A model generated the notes under the pieces. That model did not search any database, had not been told where the DNA came from, and saw only the letters and a list, made by a program, of their open reading frames with translations. This document shows positions 1-13,400 of a stretch of DNA of 64,000 nt, in pieces (positions within the stretch are counted from its first letter, which is position 1; every line of letters begins with the position of its first letter). Made by a program: the position numbers and the translations under genes. This stretch comes from Theocolax elegans (Eukaryota > Arthropoda > Insecta > Hymenoptera > Cerocephalidae). The DNA is taken from assembly GCA_026168455.1 (NCBI GenBank), contig CM047425.1:7042001-7106000 (forward strand), in the 5' to 3' direction.

Positions 1-689
1 AGGTATAAGTTCTCTACAAAGTATAAGTACCTTGGGTACTCTAGGGAGTTTAGGTAATGGCGGAGGTCTCCAAGCACTTACTCGAGTGCAACCACCACTA
101 ACGCCGTCATTGACACCCTCACTCGCCAATCACTATCGAGAAGATTTGACGCAGCACGTGCGCGCCTTCCCTGCGGATATTCTCGAAAAACAGGTAACAA
201 CTAACTCTAACTCTTGTATTCAAAATATAATATTTAAATTTTGCTAATTATATGCATGTTTATTTTATATGTTATATTTTAGTGTTACAAGCGATATATT
301 TCATAAAAATATATACGATAATTATTAATCATTTATTAAACATTTGTTATTAATTAATTTTTTAGGCGCAAAAGTTGAGTGAGGAAGCACATACAATGGG
401 TAGTTTACAGTGCACACGAGTATCTGCAGAACTGAAAACTGCTCGGTCGATAGTGAGGCTGACAGAAATTCAAGCGACACTGCAGGAACAAAGGTTGGCT
501 TATGTTATGTTTTATATTTGCAAACAAGAATTTATTTTTTAACATTGTATATTATTTTCAATTAATTAAATAAAATTATGTTATGAATAAGTTCAATTGT
601 TATGTTTTAGGATATTGTTTCTCCGTCAACAAATTCAGACGCTTGAGGAGCTGAAATCCCAAAATTCCTTCATGTCTGACGATTCTTAG
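1..689 (+). CDS. wac: WAC homologue, C-terminal three coding exons (5' part outside window)
   Basis: Coding pieces are 1..193, 366..493 and 611..689, joined by introns of 172 and 117 nt with GT-AG ends and matching phase; the TAG stop is at 687-689. The encoded tail has a low-complexity Gly/Pro/Leu stretch, then a helical block with EKQAQKLSEEAHTMGS, TARSIVRLTEIQATLQEQR and ILFLRQQIQTLEELK, ending NSFMSDDS. This is the conserved C-terminal coiled-coil region of WAC (WW domain-containing adaptor with coiled coil); the vertebrate protein carries closely similar blocks at its extreme C-terminus. In animals WAC links RNA polymerase II to the RNF20/40 (Bre1) ubiquitin ligase for histone H2B ubiquitination and also acts in autophagy and mTOR signalling. 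That function is known for the family and inferred here. The WW domain would lie upstream of the window. Identification rests on memory of the family motif. Confidence 0.85.
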
Positions 690-765
690 TGTAAGAGACT
701 TTATAAAAAATAATGATAATGATAATAATAATTACGAGCTATAATTAATTCATGCAAACAGAAAA

Positions 766-771
766 AATAAA
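766..771 (+). terminator. Poly(A) signal AATAAA, proximal candidate for wac
   Basis: A canonical AATAAA hexamer sits 77 nt after the wac stop codon. It could end a short 3' UTR; which site is used cannot be told from sequence. Confidence 0.35.
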
Positions 772-1108
772 ACATACTTATTAATATTCTCATTAATATT
801 GAATAATTAAGATTGTACCTAAATTATAATATCATGAAATAGAAGTGATATACATAGCGAATGATTGGTGGGGCTATTACCCAGAGAGGAGGCCAACCGA
901 ATCTTATTATTGATAATTAGTGAATGTACCTCCCTGGGTTACACGAGGCCTATTTCAATCGAAAAAAAGAACACTCGTGATGCAAACAAAGGATGAAGAC
1001 AAAAAAGACGTAAACGCATACACACACACTTGCGCGCGCAACACTCGCACTAAGTGACTAAAGAGTGAGCGAGAAAGAATGAAAGGGAACTAGAGAGAAA
1101 GATAAATC

Positions 1109-1116
<8 letters not shown>

Positions 1117-1139
<23 letters not shown>

Positions 1140-1140
1140 G
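1117..1140. repeat. (GA)n microsatellite
   Basis: A run of about 12 GA units lies inside a longer purine-rich stretch from about 1055 to 1180, in the putative 3' UTR or just downstream of wac. Confidence 0.9.
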
Positions 1141-1351
1141 GAGTGAGAAAGAAACAAATAAAAGAATAAAAAACAAAAAGTGGATTAAACTTTATCAATT
1201 TAATTTGACTTATATTTCAACGATGAATTGTATATTTCAACTGTTTCACAATTGTCTTGTATTACCTATGTTGTACGTGTCAATGTTTCATATCTCCATG
1301 CGACAAGGCGGCATTTTAAACTAGCTCGAACGGTTTTGTTGTAAATCTCGG

Positions 1352-1357
1352 AATAAA
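1352..1357 (+). terminator. Poly(A) signal AATAAA, distal candidate for wac
   Basis: A second AATAAA lies about 660 nt after the stop and is followed within 80 nt by GT- and T-rich sequence. It is an alternative end for a longer 3' UTR that would include the GA-rich purine tract. Confidence 0.3.
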
Positions 1358-4054
1358 ATTCATGCCACAATTTTAAAAAAGTTTACGATCACGGTCCTTT
1401 TACTTGAACATCATCTGCTTCTTCTTCCAGTCATCTTCCTTAGATATTATTGCTTTGTGTACAGTGATACTATCTTTGTACCGAGTTAAATCGCGAAAAT
1501 CTTTAGTTGTAAAATGTATATGTGTTACTGTTATTCTTTCACTATTTTGACAGTTATACTAGAAATGTAGCACCAAGGACCGATGCTGAATTTTCAAAAT
1601 TTTTACTTTTGCATTGCACTTTTATAAATATTAGTGATTTTGTAAAGGTAATTTATAATATACATTTTTGTAAATATAAATGTATGTAATTATTTATTCC
1701 ATAATTTTAATATCACAAAATAACTAATATTATAATTTAATTTTACCTTTTTTTATAAGTTTGTCTCTAACTGACATAAAAATATTATTATTTTTAAGTA
1801 ATAAATTACTAAGTGTGCTGTGTAAATTATTTCGATTGTTAGTTATTAGGTTTTTCAGAGTATGTAATAAAAAGATTGACATGTATTATTGGGAAGAAAT
1901 GTAAGGTAAATTGGAGTGGAACAAGAAAATTCTCTTACCAAAAAATCAGCCATCTTAGCCATTGTTTTATTACAACGAACAGTTTTTTTTTTACATCATT
2001 AAATTACATATTACTATATTCTTAGGGTATGATCCAAAGAATTTCAGCGCTATGCTCCTTAATAAGTTCATTTTTATACTATGTTACAAAAGTTTTCTTG
2101 CGTTGATAATAAAACCAGCAATATGAAAAGAGGAATCAAATAGAACAGAAAAATATTATATGATGCATCGCAGAGGACTAAAAAATTCTTTGGTTCAGAC
2201 CTCTGTATGCCTTGCTAAAACTTCTTCAAGATCTAAGAAAAGAATAAATAAATCATTGAAAAAAAACATAATATCGCTTTCTTTCTCTTAGCACTTGTTC
2301 GTTTTGTATTACTCTATCTTAGAGAATAATATTATAATTGTTATTGATACAGAGAAAAATATCAAGGATAAATCGTTAGAATGAACATTTGAATCAAAGG
2401 AAACATTGAGCACCTTTCAGTTTTAAGACGACAGACGATTTATATAACGTAACATTGGAGTTCAAATTTATAACATTGACATATTAAAAGAAAATTCATT
2501 AAAAATTAAAAATGTTCTGATCTTTCAAATAATAAAAAACAATTAAAAATTGTAAATATTTAAAAATAGTAAACTATAGATATTTATATTTTCGTAAAAC
2601 AATAAATTTCAGATGAGTTTAACGAAAAATTCTAACAATAAACAAATGTTTGGAGTAAAAAAAAATAACAACTAAATACGTATGGATTTTAAAATTTATT
2701 TAAATAATAAGAAAAGTGCTTCTTATATTAAACAAATATGTGGTACATGTATCTACAATTACCATCTTACGAAATAAATGAACACATTTTATTAAATTGT
2801 ATTGTAAATAAATATTACAACAACTCTAAATAAATTGAAAGATGCTCAATGATGATTCGAAGAACTTTTGTTTACTCATAGCTACATTGATCGGAATCTA
2901 CGAATATTGTGTTGTTATAAACAGCCCTAAATTACTACAAACTCGGAATTTTTGTCATGTAGCTCGAGTTACTTTTGCATCCACGCTTATTATAAAACGG
3001 AATAATTATATATACGCAACTGAAATTTTGGTGATTTGGGATTCTTCGAGGGCGCATCTATACACGGTGAACATTCTCTCTCACAATTCGTTTGTTGTGT
3101 TACATTTTCTTATTATTTTTTTATAATAATATAGTCAGTCATTGGAATCGGTTGTATATAACCAAATTTTTTCTCTCCGCACCGTTTCTGTTAAACAGCT
3201 AGTTTTTTTTTTTCTCTACCTTTTCGCACAACGATTTCGATTATTTCTTTTATTTCATTGCTAGCAAAAAATGTTTTAATTCAAGTATACTAAGGTGATA
3301 CGATAAGGCCTCAGATTATATATGATTACCGAATCAGCTGATTTGTTTTAAACTCGCAGGATCTTCGACGTTTACTAGTCAATTAGTACGATTTTTTTAT
3401 TTGGCGTATTATAAAAAAATTTTGATACATCCTTTCCTATCTATATCGTTAAAGTTCTCTTACAAAACGATCCGCATTTTTTTTAACAGTTCTTACGTAT
3501 TTTTTGACCGACTATTAAGGCAATATGAGAGAAAATGCGTTTATCGTTAGTTTTTAAATAAACAATAACCTTTTTTTCATATACCGTTGAACAGAATTAA
3601 TAATATTCTCCATTCATAAAGGCAAGATCCTGCATTAAATTATCCACCATTGCCTCATTATTTCCCATTGTAGAAAAAGAAATACGCTATAAAATAATTT
3701 TCTCAAGGCTTACATCATCAGCTGGTATTATTTTTTCTCTTCCTCTCTCGAAGAATCATCTGCCTGTCTAATGTGGCAGTATTTGTAAAGACGCACAGCC
3801 AAGACATATAGAGAATGTTCACGGTTCTTTAATTATGTATATAAGACAATAGCAGACTTGCTTATTTTTTTATACTCACGTATTGAGCAGAGTACCATTA
3901 AAATTTTGTAAACTCATTTTATCTTTTTTTTTTATAATTTTTTTATAATTATTTTTCGTTTTCTAAAATAAAAAGACTTTCACTCTTTTTTAAAAGCTCG
4001 GATGTTTCCTTTAAAATACGTGAATCAAGAGTTTCATAGTTGGTTCGCATAAAT

Positions 4055-4057
<3 letters not shown>

Positions 4058-4101
<44 letters not shown>
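4058..4101. repeat. (TAA)n microsatellite
   Basis: About 14 uninterrupted TAA/ATA units. Likely length-polymorphic; no sign of function. Confidence 0.95.
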
Positions 4102-7100
4102 CATAAAACAAGACTATAATAAATGTTATTAAATTACTATTACATTTAAATAAACGGTATAAAAACTTTTTTGTTTTTTTTTTCAACAGTTTCGATACTC
4201 TTGGTTCTGCGTATTTTCAAATAAAATATATATGATCCTTGATTATTTCCTGTTTTATTTATGGAAAAACGTATAGTATACTCGAGAAAAGAAAATAATA
4301 TATTATAGTATAAAGACTATATTGCATTGGTGATTTTTTCTTTTCATTTCATTTTATTCTTTTTTTTCAGTACAGAATTTTACAAACGCGAATGGAATGA
4401 ATCGATAAGAATTTTCTAAAACACTGATCGTCACTCAATTCGCGCTTAGAACGTCAAAAATACAAGTCGAGAGCTATATACAAAAAAAAATTGTTTTAAA
4501 TATTTTTAGTCGGTACTGAATATAGAAAACTTAATTACAAATTTTAATTGCAGTATTCAAATAAGAGTATATTTATACTATTTACACATGATATTTTAAA
4601 ATATTTCACTATTGAAAGATAAACCTGGTTTCGTATAAATTAGAACGAATTTCTTTACATATTCGATATTAACATTGAAGTAACGTATCTGTTTCAGATC
4701 TCAAATCAAATTGAGATTAATATAAACAATTATAAATGTAAGTTAATAACGCTTCGTCAATGAAAATCTCAAAACCATATTATTACCTTTCTACATTCAA
4801 TAAACCACTAAAAACCTTTGTCGAATTACACAAAAAAAAAGACCTGAACTTTTCAGTTTCCGATCCAATAAGAAATAATATATATATATATAAATATATG
4901 TAAACAAAAATGTAGCGCAAAGCTCTCGACGTACAATCGATTCCTTATATATTTCTAAGTTTCACAAATTATACGACGAATTTAATCACGCCTTGCTTGT
5001 TTATTTATTTTTTTCTTACTTCATCTCTCACTCACTATCTCACACGTCGATTTGAGTAATTATGCTGTGAGTACAATGGCACGCTCCTTGCAGAATTACA
5101 GTAATTAATATTACAGTCTCCATTTATACATTTAGTCGCTCTTAGAGAGAGCCCATTTCAACTGAATTTCGGAAGATTGAGTCTCTTTCGATTTGCGCTG
5201 CGTTTGTTTTATTTACCTTTTCTTTTCTCTATATTTTATTGAAATTATATTAAAAGGTGCGCAAAGTTTCGATTATTTATACATGTACATATATATATAT
5301 ATAACAAGAATTATAGAATAACAATGCAATCAACAGACCGTCGTCGTCGTATTTTTCTTTTCTTTTACCCGTGTAATGTGATTTCTATTTAATCCTTCCT
5401 CTTCTATCGAGGAGAAAAGGAAATAAGGTGTGTAGAATCTATAAATTTTTCATGTGCATTTATTTTATTCATCCGGGAAGACTTTTTAAAAATGTGAGTT
5501 TCAAAATAGGAAATCTCCAAGTGATAAGTGTATTGCTTTATATTGTGTTCCTAGTCCGCATTGGGGTCGATTTTTTCTTGTTAATGTTGACAATTTTTGA
5601 AGGTGTACCGTTAAGTCTAAAAAAGTTGATTAATTTGTGAAGTTTGAGAAAATTCATGATGTACATAAAAAATAAAATAAAATACAACGTAATTTCGAAG
5701 CAAGGTAGAAGCGAGAACTAAGAATAATTTAACAAATTTGTTTCTTAAATCATTGTAAAAGTTTACTTGCACATAAATTAATTGCGTAAATTCAATCAAA
5801 TAAAAAACACATCTATAATTTATTTTCGACTCAACACTACCACTTTATTATTATTCTTTTTTAATAATAATGCGTTCGCGCTGCACAAGAAGTGCGCAAC
5901 TAAATATTAGCCGCGCATCGACACTGCCATTGCACGTTAGCTAACTACTTTTCGTCCTTTCTGGGACTTCTAAAAACTATAATGTGCGCTTTTTATAAAT
6001 CGCCCTGTATATTCGTACATATATTTATATATATCTCCAGTACTGGACAAATTGTATGCTTGCAGCATAAACAAAAATTAAGAAGAAAGCATAAAATACA
6101 CATTTTATGCATCTTTCATTTATTTATTTTTTTTTTTTAGTTTTTTTTCTCGTATTTATCGAAAATAACTGTACAAACGGTTTTAGAAGTCCCACTGAAA
6201 AAAACTGCAATAATCGCTAAGTAATCGCTCTTTCAGTTTTATTCTGTTTTTTTTAAATTCACCCATTCCCTGACAATAAAACACTTAGCACTACCTACGA
6301 ATATATTTATAATATATATGTATGTATAACATATATATAAACCTAACAAAATGGCATTCAGTTATTTCCCTATAAGTTTATCTTTAATCTTTACGTTTCG
6401 TATAAAAAAAATATACAATTTCGATTACACATCGGAAATATTTCTGTAACCGTGACTTTGTACTCGTCCGAATGCCATTTTCTTCACATTTCCGTTTTAC
6501 TCTCTTCCTATCGCATTTATATATTACATTTTTTTCGCTGATGGAAAGTGCTACGATAAATAACGCTCGCAGGACTAACCAACAGAATCCTATCTAAAAT
6601 ATAATGTTAGAACTTTTTTTTTATATATTTCAAAGAAGACTAAGTGTAGTGGGATAAATCCTCGCTGTTATGTATAATATATAGAGTTGTAATCGCAATG
6701 GACGCCGGCGAGGCTTGTTGAAAAAAAATTCAAATTCATCTTGCATGCGTATATTATTTACGTTATCATTAAGTTGTTGCAAAAAAGGAATTTTCATTTG
6801 TGAATTTTTTTTTCACGAGTACGCGCACGACGTCTTCGCAGTTCCTTTCTCTCTTTTTTCTATTTTATTCATTTTTCCCTTACATCACATTTTTACGATC
6901 CACAACTATAAAATGTCTAATTGAAAAAAAAGCAAACGAATAAACAAACAGACGCAGAGCTTCGCTGCGATCACAGATTAGTAGTCATAGTCAAGCATAT
7001 CGAGAAAAGACAAAAGACGGAGATTGGTTTCACTGTTTATATATAAAACTCCGTTTTAAGTCAGGAACGTCGTCGCGAGCTTCAGGATATTTTTTTTACT

Positions 7101-7493
7101 AAATACTTACCTGAGAGCAAAGTGGCATTGATTATTCCATTACATCTGGCTCACCCGCATAACACTTGTTTGTTTCTTTTCTCTCGCTATTTTTTTCCTC
7201 TCAAAGTTATCATTTACTATAATTTCATAGAACATAAAAAATTAAATAATTTATAAGTTACAAATATCTTCCAGATTACGTGAAACTGATTCATCGCTTC
7301 ATAAAGAATACAAGTAGGATTGTTTTTTGTGAATTAAGTACTACTTGTACTTAGACTGATTTCTACACGAGAAAAAGGAAACAAAGTGTCTGATTCCAAG
7401 TTGTTCCCACAACTCCCAGGAGCAGAAGTCTAAGGATTTACTCTTGCAGATATTTTTCATACGTGCGTAAAATATGAATGAAATAGTTCACTT

Positions 7494-10400
7494 CTATTGC
7501 CTTGGCATTCTTCTAACTGCTTTCTTTATTTTCCTCGCAGGTGGTGCGCTGTTAAACGAAAACGTAAATTTATAATTTTGACAATTTTGGACACGGAATT
7601 TTTGAAGATGTAAATTTAGTAACATACTTGAATACAGGAGGCGTGCTACCAGCAGTGAAATTGAATACTGGCTGAGCATTCGGATCGAAGTTAACAGCAG
7701 GTGCTGGATTGCTTGGAGCATTGAAATTAAAACCACCAGAAGTTGGCGCCGACTATACAAATATTAAATATTATTTATTTTATACATATTGACAATTCGA
7801 GTTGACGTAAATGAAAATAGATTTTAAAATATTATGTTCTTTCAACTTATACGCTTACAAGCAAATGTCATTGCAGTTTTAATTAATTTAATTTATGAGA
7901 CTATAACAAAATTCAAGTAATGAGTATTTATTCATAAAGTACTAAATTTAATATTTGATAAAGAACAAACTCGTGTATAATTTAAATGTTTCAATAAAAT
8001 CTTCTCTTTCAGTAAATAATTTTTCGATATAATTACTTTTACAAACATAAACAAATGTATTATGGAAAGTAATAATTAATTAGTTAAGGGGGTGACATAT
8101 CTGTTAACAACCAACTAATGTAGACTAGTTATTAAATTTATTTCTGCTACTTTATGCAGAACCCGAATGCAAAGGAACTAGATAATAATATGTTATTCTA
8201 CAAAGTTTAAAAAATAAAGTAGAAGTACTTACATTGGTGAAGTTAAAACTGCTCGGAATATTAGTACTGTCGAAATTAAAACCACCAGTTGCGGGTGCTG
8301 TATTAGTAGTGCCTGGATACGCTGGAGGTGGTGCTGCTACTGCAGAAGTTGCACTAGGTGCATTAAACATTGGTGTACTCGCGACCTGACCGAACCCTGT
8401 AGCTGTAGGTACCTCTGCTTTAGGAGGCGCATTAAAAGAAAAACTAGACGTAATTGCAGCTGGAGTAGATGCAGCATTAAATCCTCCTGAAGGTACCCCA
8501 AAACCATTACCTACTGGACCACCGGTTGATCCGCCAAAGGCAAAAATACCTGGTGGTTTCTGTTCACTAGTTGCGGCTACATTTGAACCTACTGAGAAGA
8601 AACCACCCGTAGTTGATGCTTGCGACGACTGACCAAAACTGAATAAACCTGGAGTAATAAAATTAAACGATACTTTATGAAGTAAATAACATTACAAGAA
8701 ATTATTATAATAAAATATTTATTAAAAATAAATTATGTTTATTACAAATTGTTTTGTAAGGAACTTTTTACAAAATATTAGTACAAAAATTAGTACGCAG
8801 CTTCAGACTAACGAATAATTTAGTTTATAAGATTTTTAAGTTATTTACACAAAGTAATTTTAAAGTAAATTAACTAACTAATTTCATATATACATGCCAA
8901 CATAATAAACCATGTATAAGATAAGAAAATGATAAGATGGTTCAAACAAAATTATTTTTTTGGAAAGTAATTATTGTAACTGTAAGTTATATAAAAATTA
9001 ATATTTGCTAATTTAAAAATTATAAGGATTTTTCTATTTCTTCAATTACTTACGCTTAAAAAACTTTTTTGCAATATAAATGTCATATATTTTAATGTGG
9101 AAATTGCATATGATCAAAGGTATTAAAAAATATTGCTTAAAGAATTTAAACTAAAAATTTGATGATTTTATCGAATATACAGCTCAAATATATAAATATA
9201 TTTTTATATGAACCAATTTATCTTTATCACTACGATGCATAAGTAATAATGAAAATGTGTTAATGTTAATTTGATTGCATGCCATGAAATTTGTTTAACA
9301 AAGAAACTTTATAATTTTTTTTATTGATTCTCACTTGGATTTGATGGTGTGGATTCTAAAGGTTTAGTAGAAGCGAAAAAGCTAGGTGTGCTGGTAGACC
9401 CGAAAGCACTTGGAGCGGCGCTACCGAAGGAACTTGAAGTCGATCCAAATGGTGAAGAGGCCGAGGCATTGTTACTTGCGGCAAAGCCACTCGTCTCTGG
9501 TTTGTTCTCTGTGTTTGTGCCAAAGGTTGGTGCAATCTTGTTTTCAGGCGCACCAAACATAAGTGGTTGATTGTTGCTTGTACTCAGACTTGGAGCCGGT
9601 GACGCATTTGCAGTGACGTTGCCAAACAGAGAGGGCGTTTGATTTCTGTAAATGTTTAAAACATTTTTTGATGATATTTTAAGTTTACAATGACAGTAGC
9701 CATCAACTGTGTACATGAGAATTAGCACATTTTATTTAAAATTTAACTATATATACTATCGATAGGACAACATTATAGAATTAAAATAATTAGAAAAATA
9801 GTCGAAGGTAAACATAACAAATATAAACAAAATAATTATTTATAATAACTAGAAAATTATATTTTACTTATATAAACGAATAAGATATTAAATTTGCTTA
9901 TTACATTGGATTTTCAAAGCAGACCATCTTTTTAGATGCATCATTTGCAGTACCAAAAGTCAACGCAGCCGTGTTATTTTCTGGCTGTGTAGACACTGCT
10001 GCTGTTGACGCTGACGTTTCTGTAAGTTTAGGAAATGAAAAAGTAGCCTTTGGTGCATCTGGCGAACCAAAAGTTGGCAAGGCTGTCGTAGCTGCAACTG
10101 ATTTCGGTTGTCCAGAAAATGCAAACAAAGATGATGTTGCAGGTACTGCTGGAGTACTAGATGTTGTCGAAACTCCAAAACTAAATGCTGGGACAGCAGG
10201 TTTTTGTTCTGTTGGTGCACTAAAAGTTGGTTTTGGTGCTTCTTCTTTCTTCTCAACTTCAACGGATTGAGGGGAACCAAATGTGAAAAGGTTACTTGGA
10301 GCTACCTCATTCGTTGGTTTTGATTCACTTTCCTTTGGTTGAATTAAGTTGATTGTAGATTTTTCTTTATCTTTATTGAAAAGAATATAAAACATTGATT

Positions 10401-13400
10401 TATTGATGTATTCCTATGATAGTAAATATGACAATCATATACAAACTACCGCACAAAAGTTTGGGTTTACTAAGTAAAAATAGTTAGTGAAGTTTATAAA
10501 CCCAGTTAAAAGCTCTTTAAAAAAAGCTTCGATTTTCATTTAATATTATTGTAATAACCACATATCCTTCTCAGATGCAGACATTTTTAAAGAAAACCTT
10601 AATGTAACTTTTTGCTTTAAGATTTTGTTTATTAAATCAATTCTAAATTCGTAAAAAATTGATTGAATGTCAAGTGAAAGCTTTTTGAAGTACCTTTCGA
10701 ATGATCTCCAATAGGTTTTTGTAGAATTATTTGGACTAAATATATTAAACTTCAAACTTGGGTTGTTGTTATTTTAGTGAAAATAAACTTTTAAGCGGTA
10801 GTGTACGAGTAAAGAAATTGATTGATTTATTAAATAGTAAATAATAAATACCTTTATCAGATTGTGCAGTTCTCGTCGGATCTCCAAACGTAAAACCAGC
10901 TGTTACAGTATCGGTCTTTTTTTCTTTCTCTGTTGTGGAATTTGCGTTCGATGTAGGTGATCCAAATACAAATCCTGCACTTAGAGGTTTACTATCGGTT
11001 TTGGTTGAAGAACCAAACGCAAAGTTTGCGGTTGGTTTAGCTTTATCTTCGTCTTTCTTTTCTACAGGTTGAGTACCAAATTGAAAAGTTGCGGCGGTTG
11101 TTACCGTTTCGTTTGGTTTAAAGCAAAATCCTTCAGTTTTCGTCGCTTCTTTCTCTTTGTTACTATTCGGTACATCCAGTCTAAATCCACCGGTTGAAGC
11201 TTGTGAAGTTGAATTAATTCCAAACGTAAATCCGTTTGTCTTAGGTAAAGAAGGGATTGTCGATTTAGTTGTATCGCCTGCTTTATCAATGCCGAATTTG
11301 AAAGTCGAAGCATTAGCTGGTACGTCTACGTTTATTTGTAACTTTGACGTAGATTTAGATTCTCCAGCCTTCGGCGTCTCACAAGCAATACACTTTGTTG
11401 CTTCCGGTTTATTTGATAACATGCAGCTGTCACATGTCCATGAACCTTCGGGCTTTTTAAATAAGTCACCAAATCCACTGGTAGGTTTGGGCGCTGCACC
11501 AGGCCGTGATGTTTCGCATGCTATGCACTTATCAGCTTCGGATTTGTTTTGCAGCATACAAGTGTCGCAAGACCATGCACCTTCTGGTGCCTTAAATTTA
11601 TCTCCAAAACCTGAAGTCTCTGTTTTCGTTGTAGCTGTCGTAGTTTCAACAATAGTGCGTTTAGGACTTATATTTACACTCCCAGGCTTAGCGGTATTGC
11701 AACAAGGACATGTAGTTACAGTCTCGACGTTTCGTACCATACAACACGGACATTCCCAAGAACTTTTAGCTGGTTTGAATGCGCTGATTAAAGGTGTAGT
11801 AGCTAAAGAATCGTTAACACTAGTAGTAATAGTTGATGGTTTAGAAACAGTGGTCGAGACAGTTTCGGTTTCTAACTTGTCTTTGGTGGTTTTTGTAACA
11901 ACACTGTCAAATATAGATGATTTATCAGCTGTAGATAGTGGAGTGGAGTTAGATTTACCAAAGATACTGGGACTCGATGTCGAACTAGTTGAGGTTTTCG
12001 TGTTAAAAATGGGCAGTTTTGATTCTTCTTGCGATTGACTTTTAGATTTCGAAACTGAAAGTATTTTGGAATTTTTTTTATTTCTATTAGTTTGCCATCT
12101 CGGGATTTACTTACAATTAAAAAAATAAACGTAAAATTTGAATTATATTTGATTCAAATAATTTTGAATATACATATAAAGGAAGTAATTGACTCAGAAA
12201 ATGGGCATCGCTTATATTTTTTTATAAACAAAAAATTAATTTTGAAAAATCCATTTTGTCAGGCATGATGCATGCTTTAAACCATGTTAATTGCATATGT
12301 TTGCATTTAAAATTTATACCCTTTTTACTCAAAATTAAATTTTTTTTACAAACATTTTTTTTAAAGTCAATTGTACTCCCTTTTTTATATTTTAATCGAC
12401 TGATATGAATTTTTTCAAATTTTTAATTCAATATTTCAAAAAGTTTAGATCCCTATAATTTATTCTCGAGAACCCGATAATTATTTAAAGTCGATTCGTA
12501 TTATTATTAATTATAAATAATTGAAAAATATATAGTCAATTTCCTTAGAGAACACATGAGCAATTACAATAATAATTATTATCATTATTACCTTTGTTGT
12601 CATTGGGACATTCAAGTATTTCGATATCGTCGTTGCTTTCAGGCTTAGAACTCTTGCAAGCGACACAATGAGTTTCCTTTTCACTGTTTTTAATCAAACA
12701 CTCATTGCATTCCCAAACATTTGATAATTCACTCGACGATTTATTTGCAAAGAATTCCATAATATCGGTAGATTTTAATTCACTCGCTACTTTTGGAATT
12801 ATCGATTCATCGTTTTTCAATTTAGGCTTTAAAGTTTGTGAAGGTCCAGCCCAGATGAAATTTGGAAAAGAAGAAGTTGTAGAATTAAATGTGTCATCTG
12901 ATTCGATACTCAATGTCTTAGACAGTTCTTGATTCGATTCGTTCATTGATAACGATGATATTATTTTACTAGGAGACATTGGTTTACTGAAAATAAAGTT
13001 ATTGATAGATTCTAAATTCTTTGCACCGTCTGTTAGTTTGATTGGGCTCGCAAATTTGAATGAATCATCCTTGTCCGATTTGGTCTGCAATATTTGTGGT
13101 TGCTGTTTCTCTGGCGTTACCGGTTTTGTATACTGAGGCAAAGAAATATCGAAACTAGGAAGGGTCGAAATTGGTAAGGGTATTGTCGGAAGATTAAGTG
13201 CCTCTACCGTTTCTTCTTCTTCCAAATTTGTCTTTTTTTTGGCTTTTAATTGGTTTATGTGTTTTGGTTCCGAGTCCGTTTCATTTCTGTCAAGGTAAGT
13301 GACATTTAAATATTAATTAAATCTTTTTGTTTAAAATAAATTGTGAATAAAATTTTAACATTTCTTTTACAATTGGGGATAGACAAAGTATACAAAATAA

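Larger units (their letters stand above)
690..7493. other. Convergent intergenic / 3'-UTR region between wac and Nup153
   Basis: No exon-like coding block is visible on either strand. The open frames here are short, AT-driven and lack family motifs. The region must hold the 3' UTRs of the two convergent genes, wac from the left and Nup153 from the right, and has many AATAAA and TTTATT hexamers, so transcript ends cannot be assigned. It also holds GA and TAA microsatellites and several short TA runs (about 4880, 5290 and 6300). Confidence 0.6.

Noticed and set aside
841..960. Weak inverted repeat ACCCAGAGAGGAGG / CCTCCCTGGGT after wac
   Set aside because: Short and interrupted, with a long loop; could pair in the 3' UTR but is not better than chance by eye.
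9349..10270. Plus-strand open frames at 9349-9570 and 9971-10270
   Set aside because: Mirror frames of the FG-repeat exons of Nup153.
11157..12038. Long plus-strand open frame of 293 codons
   Set aside because: It is antisense to the zinc-finger/FG exon of Nup153. Its openness follows from the Ser/Thr/Lys-rich codons on the other strand, and no family motif appears.
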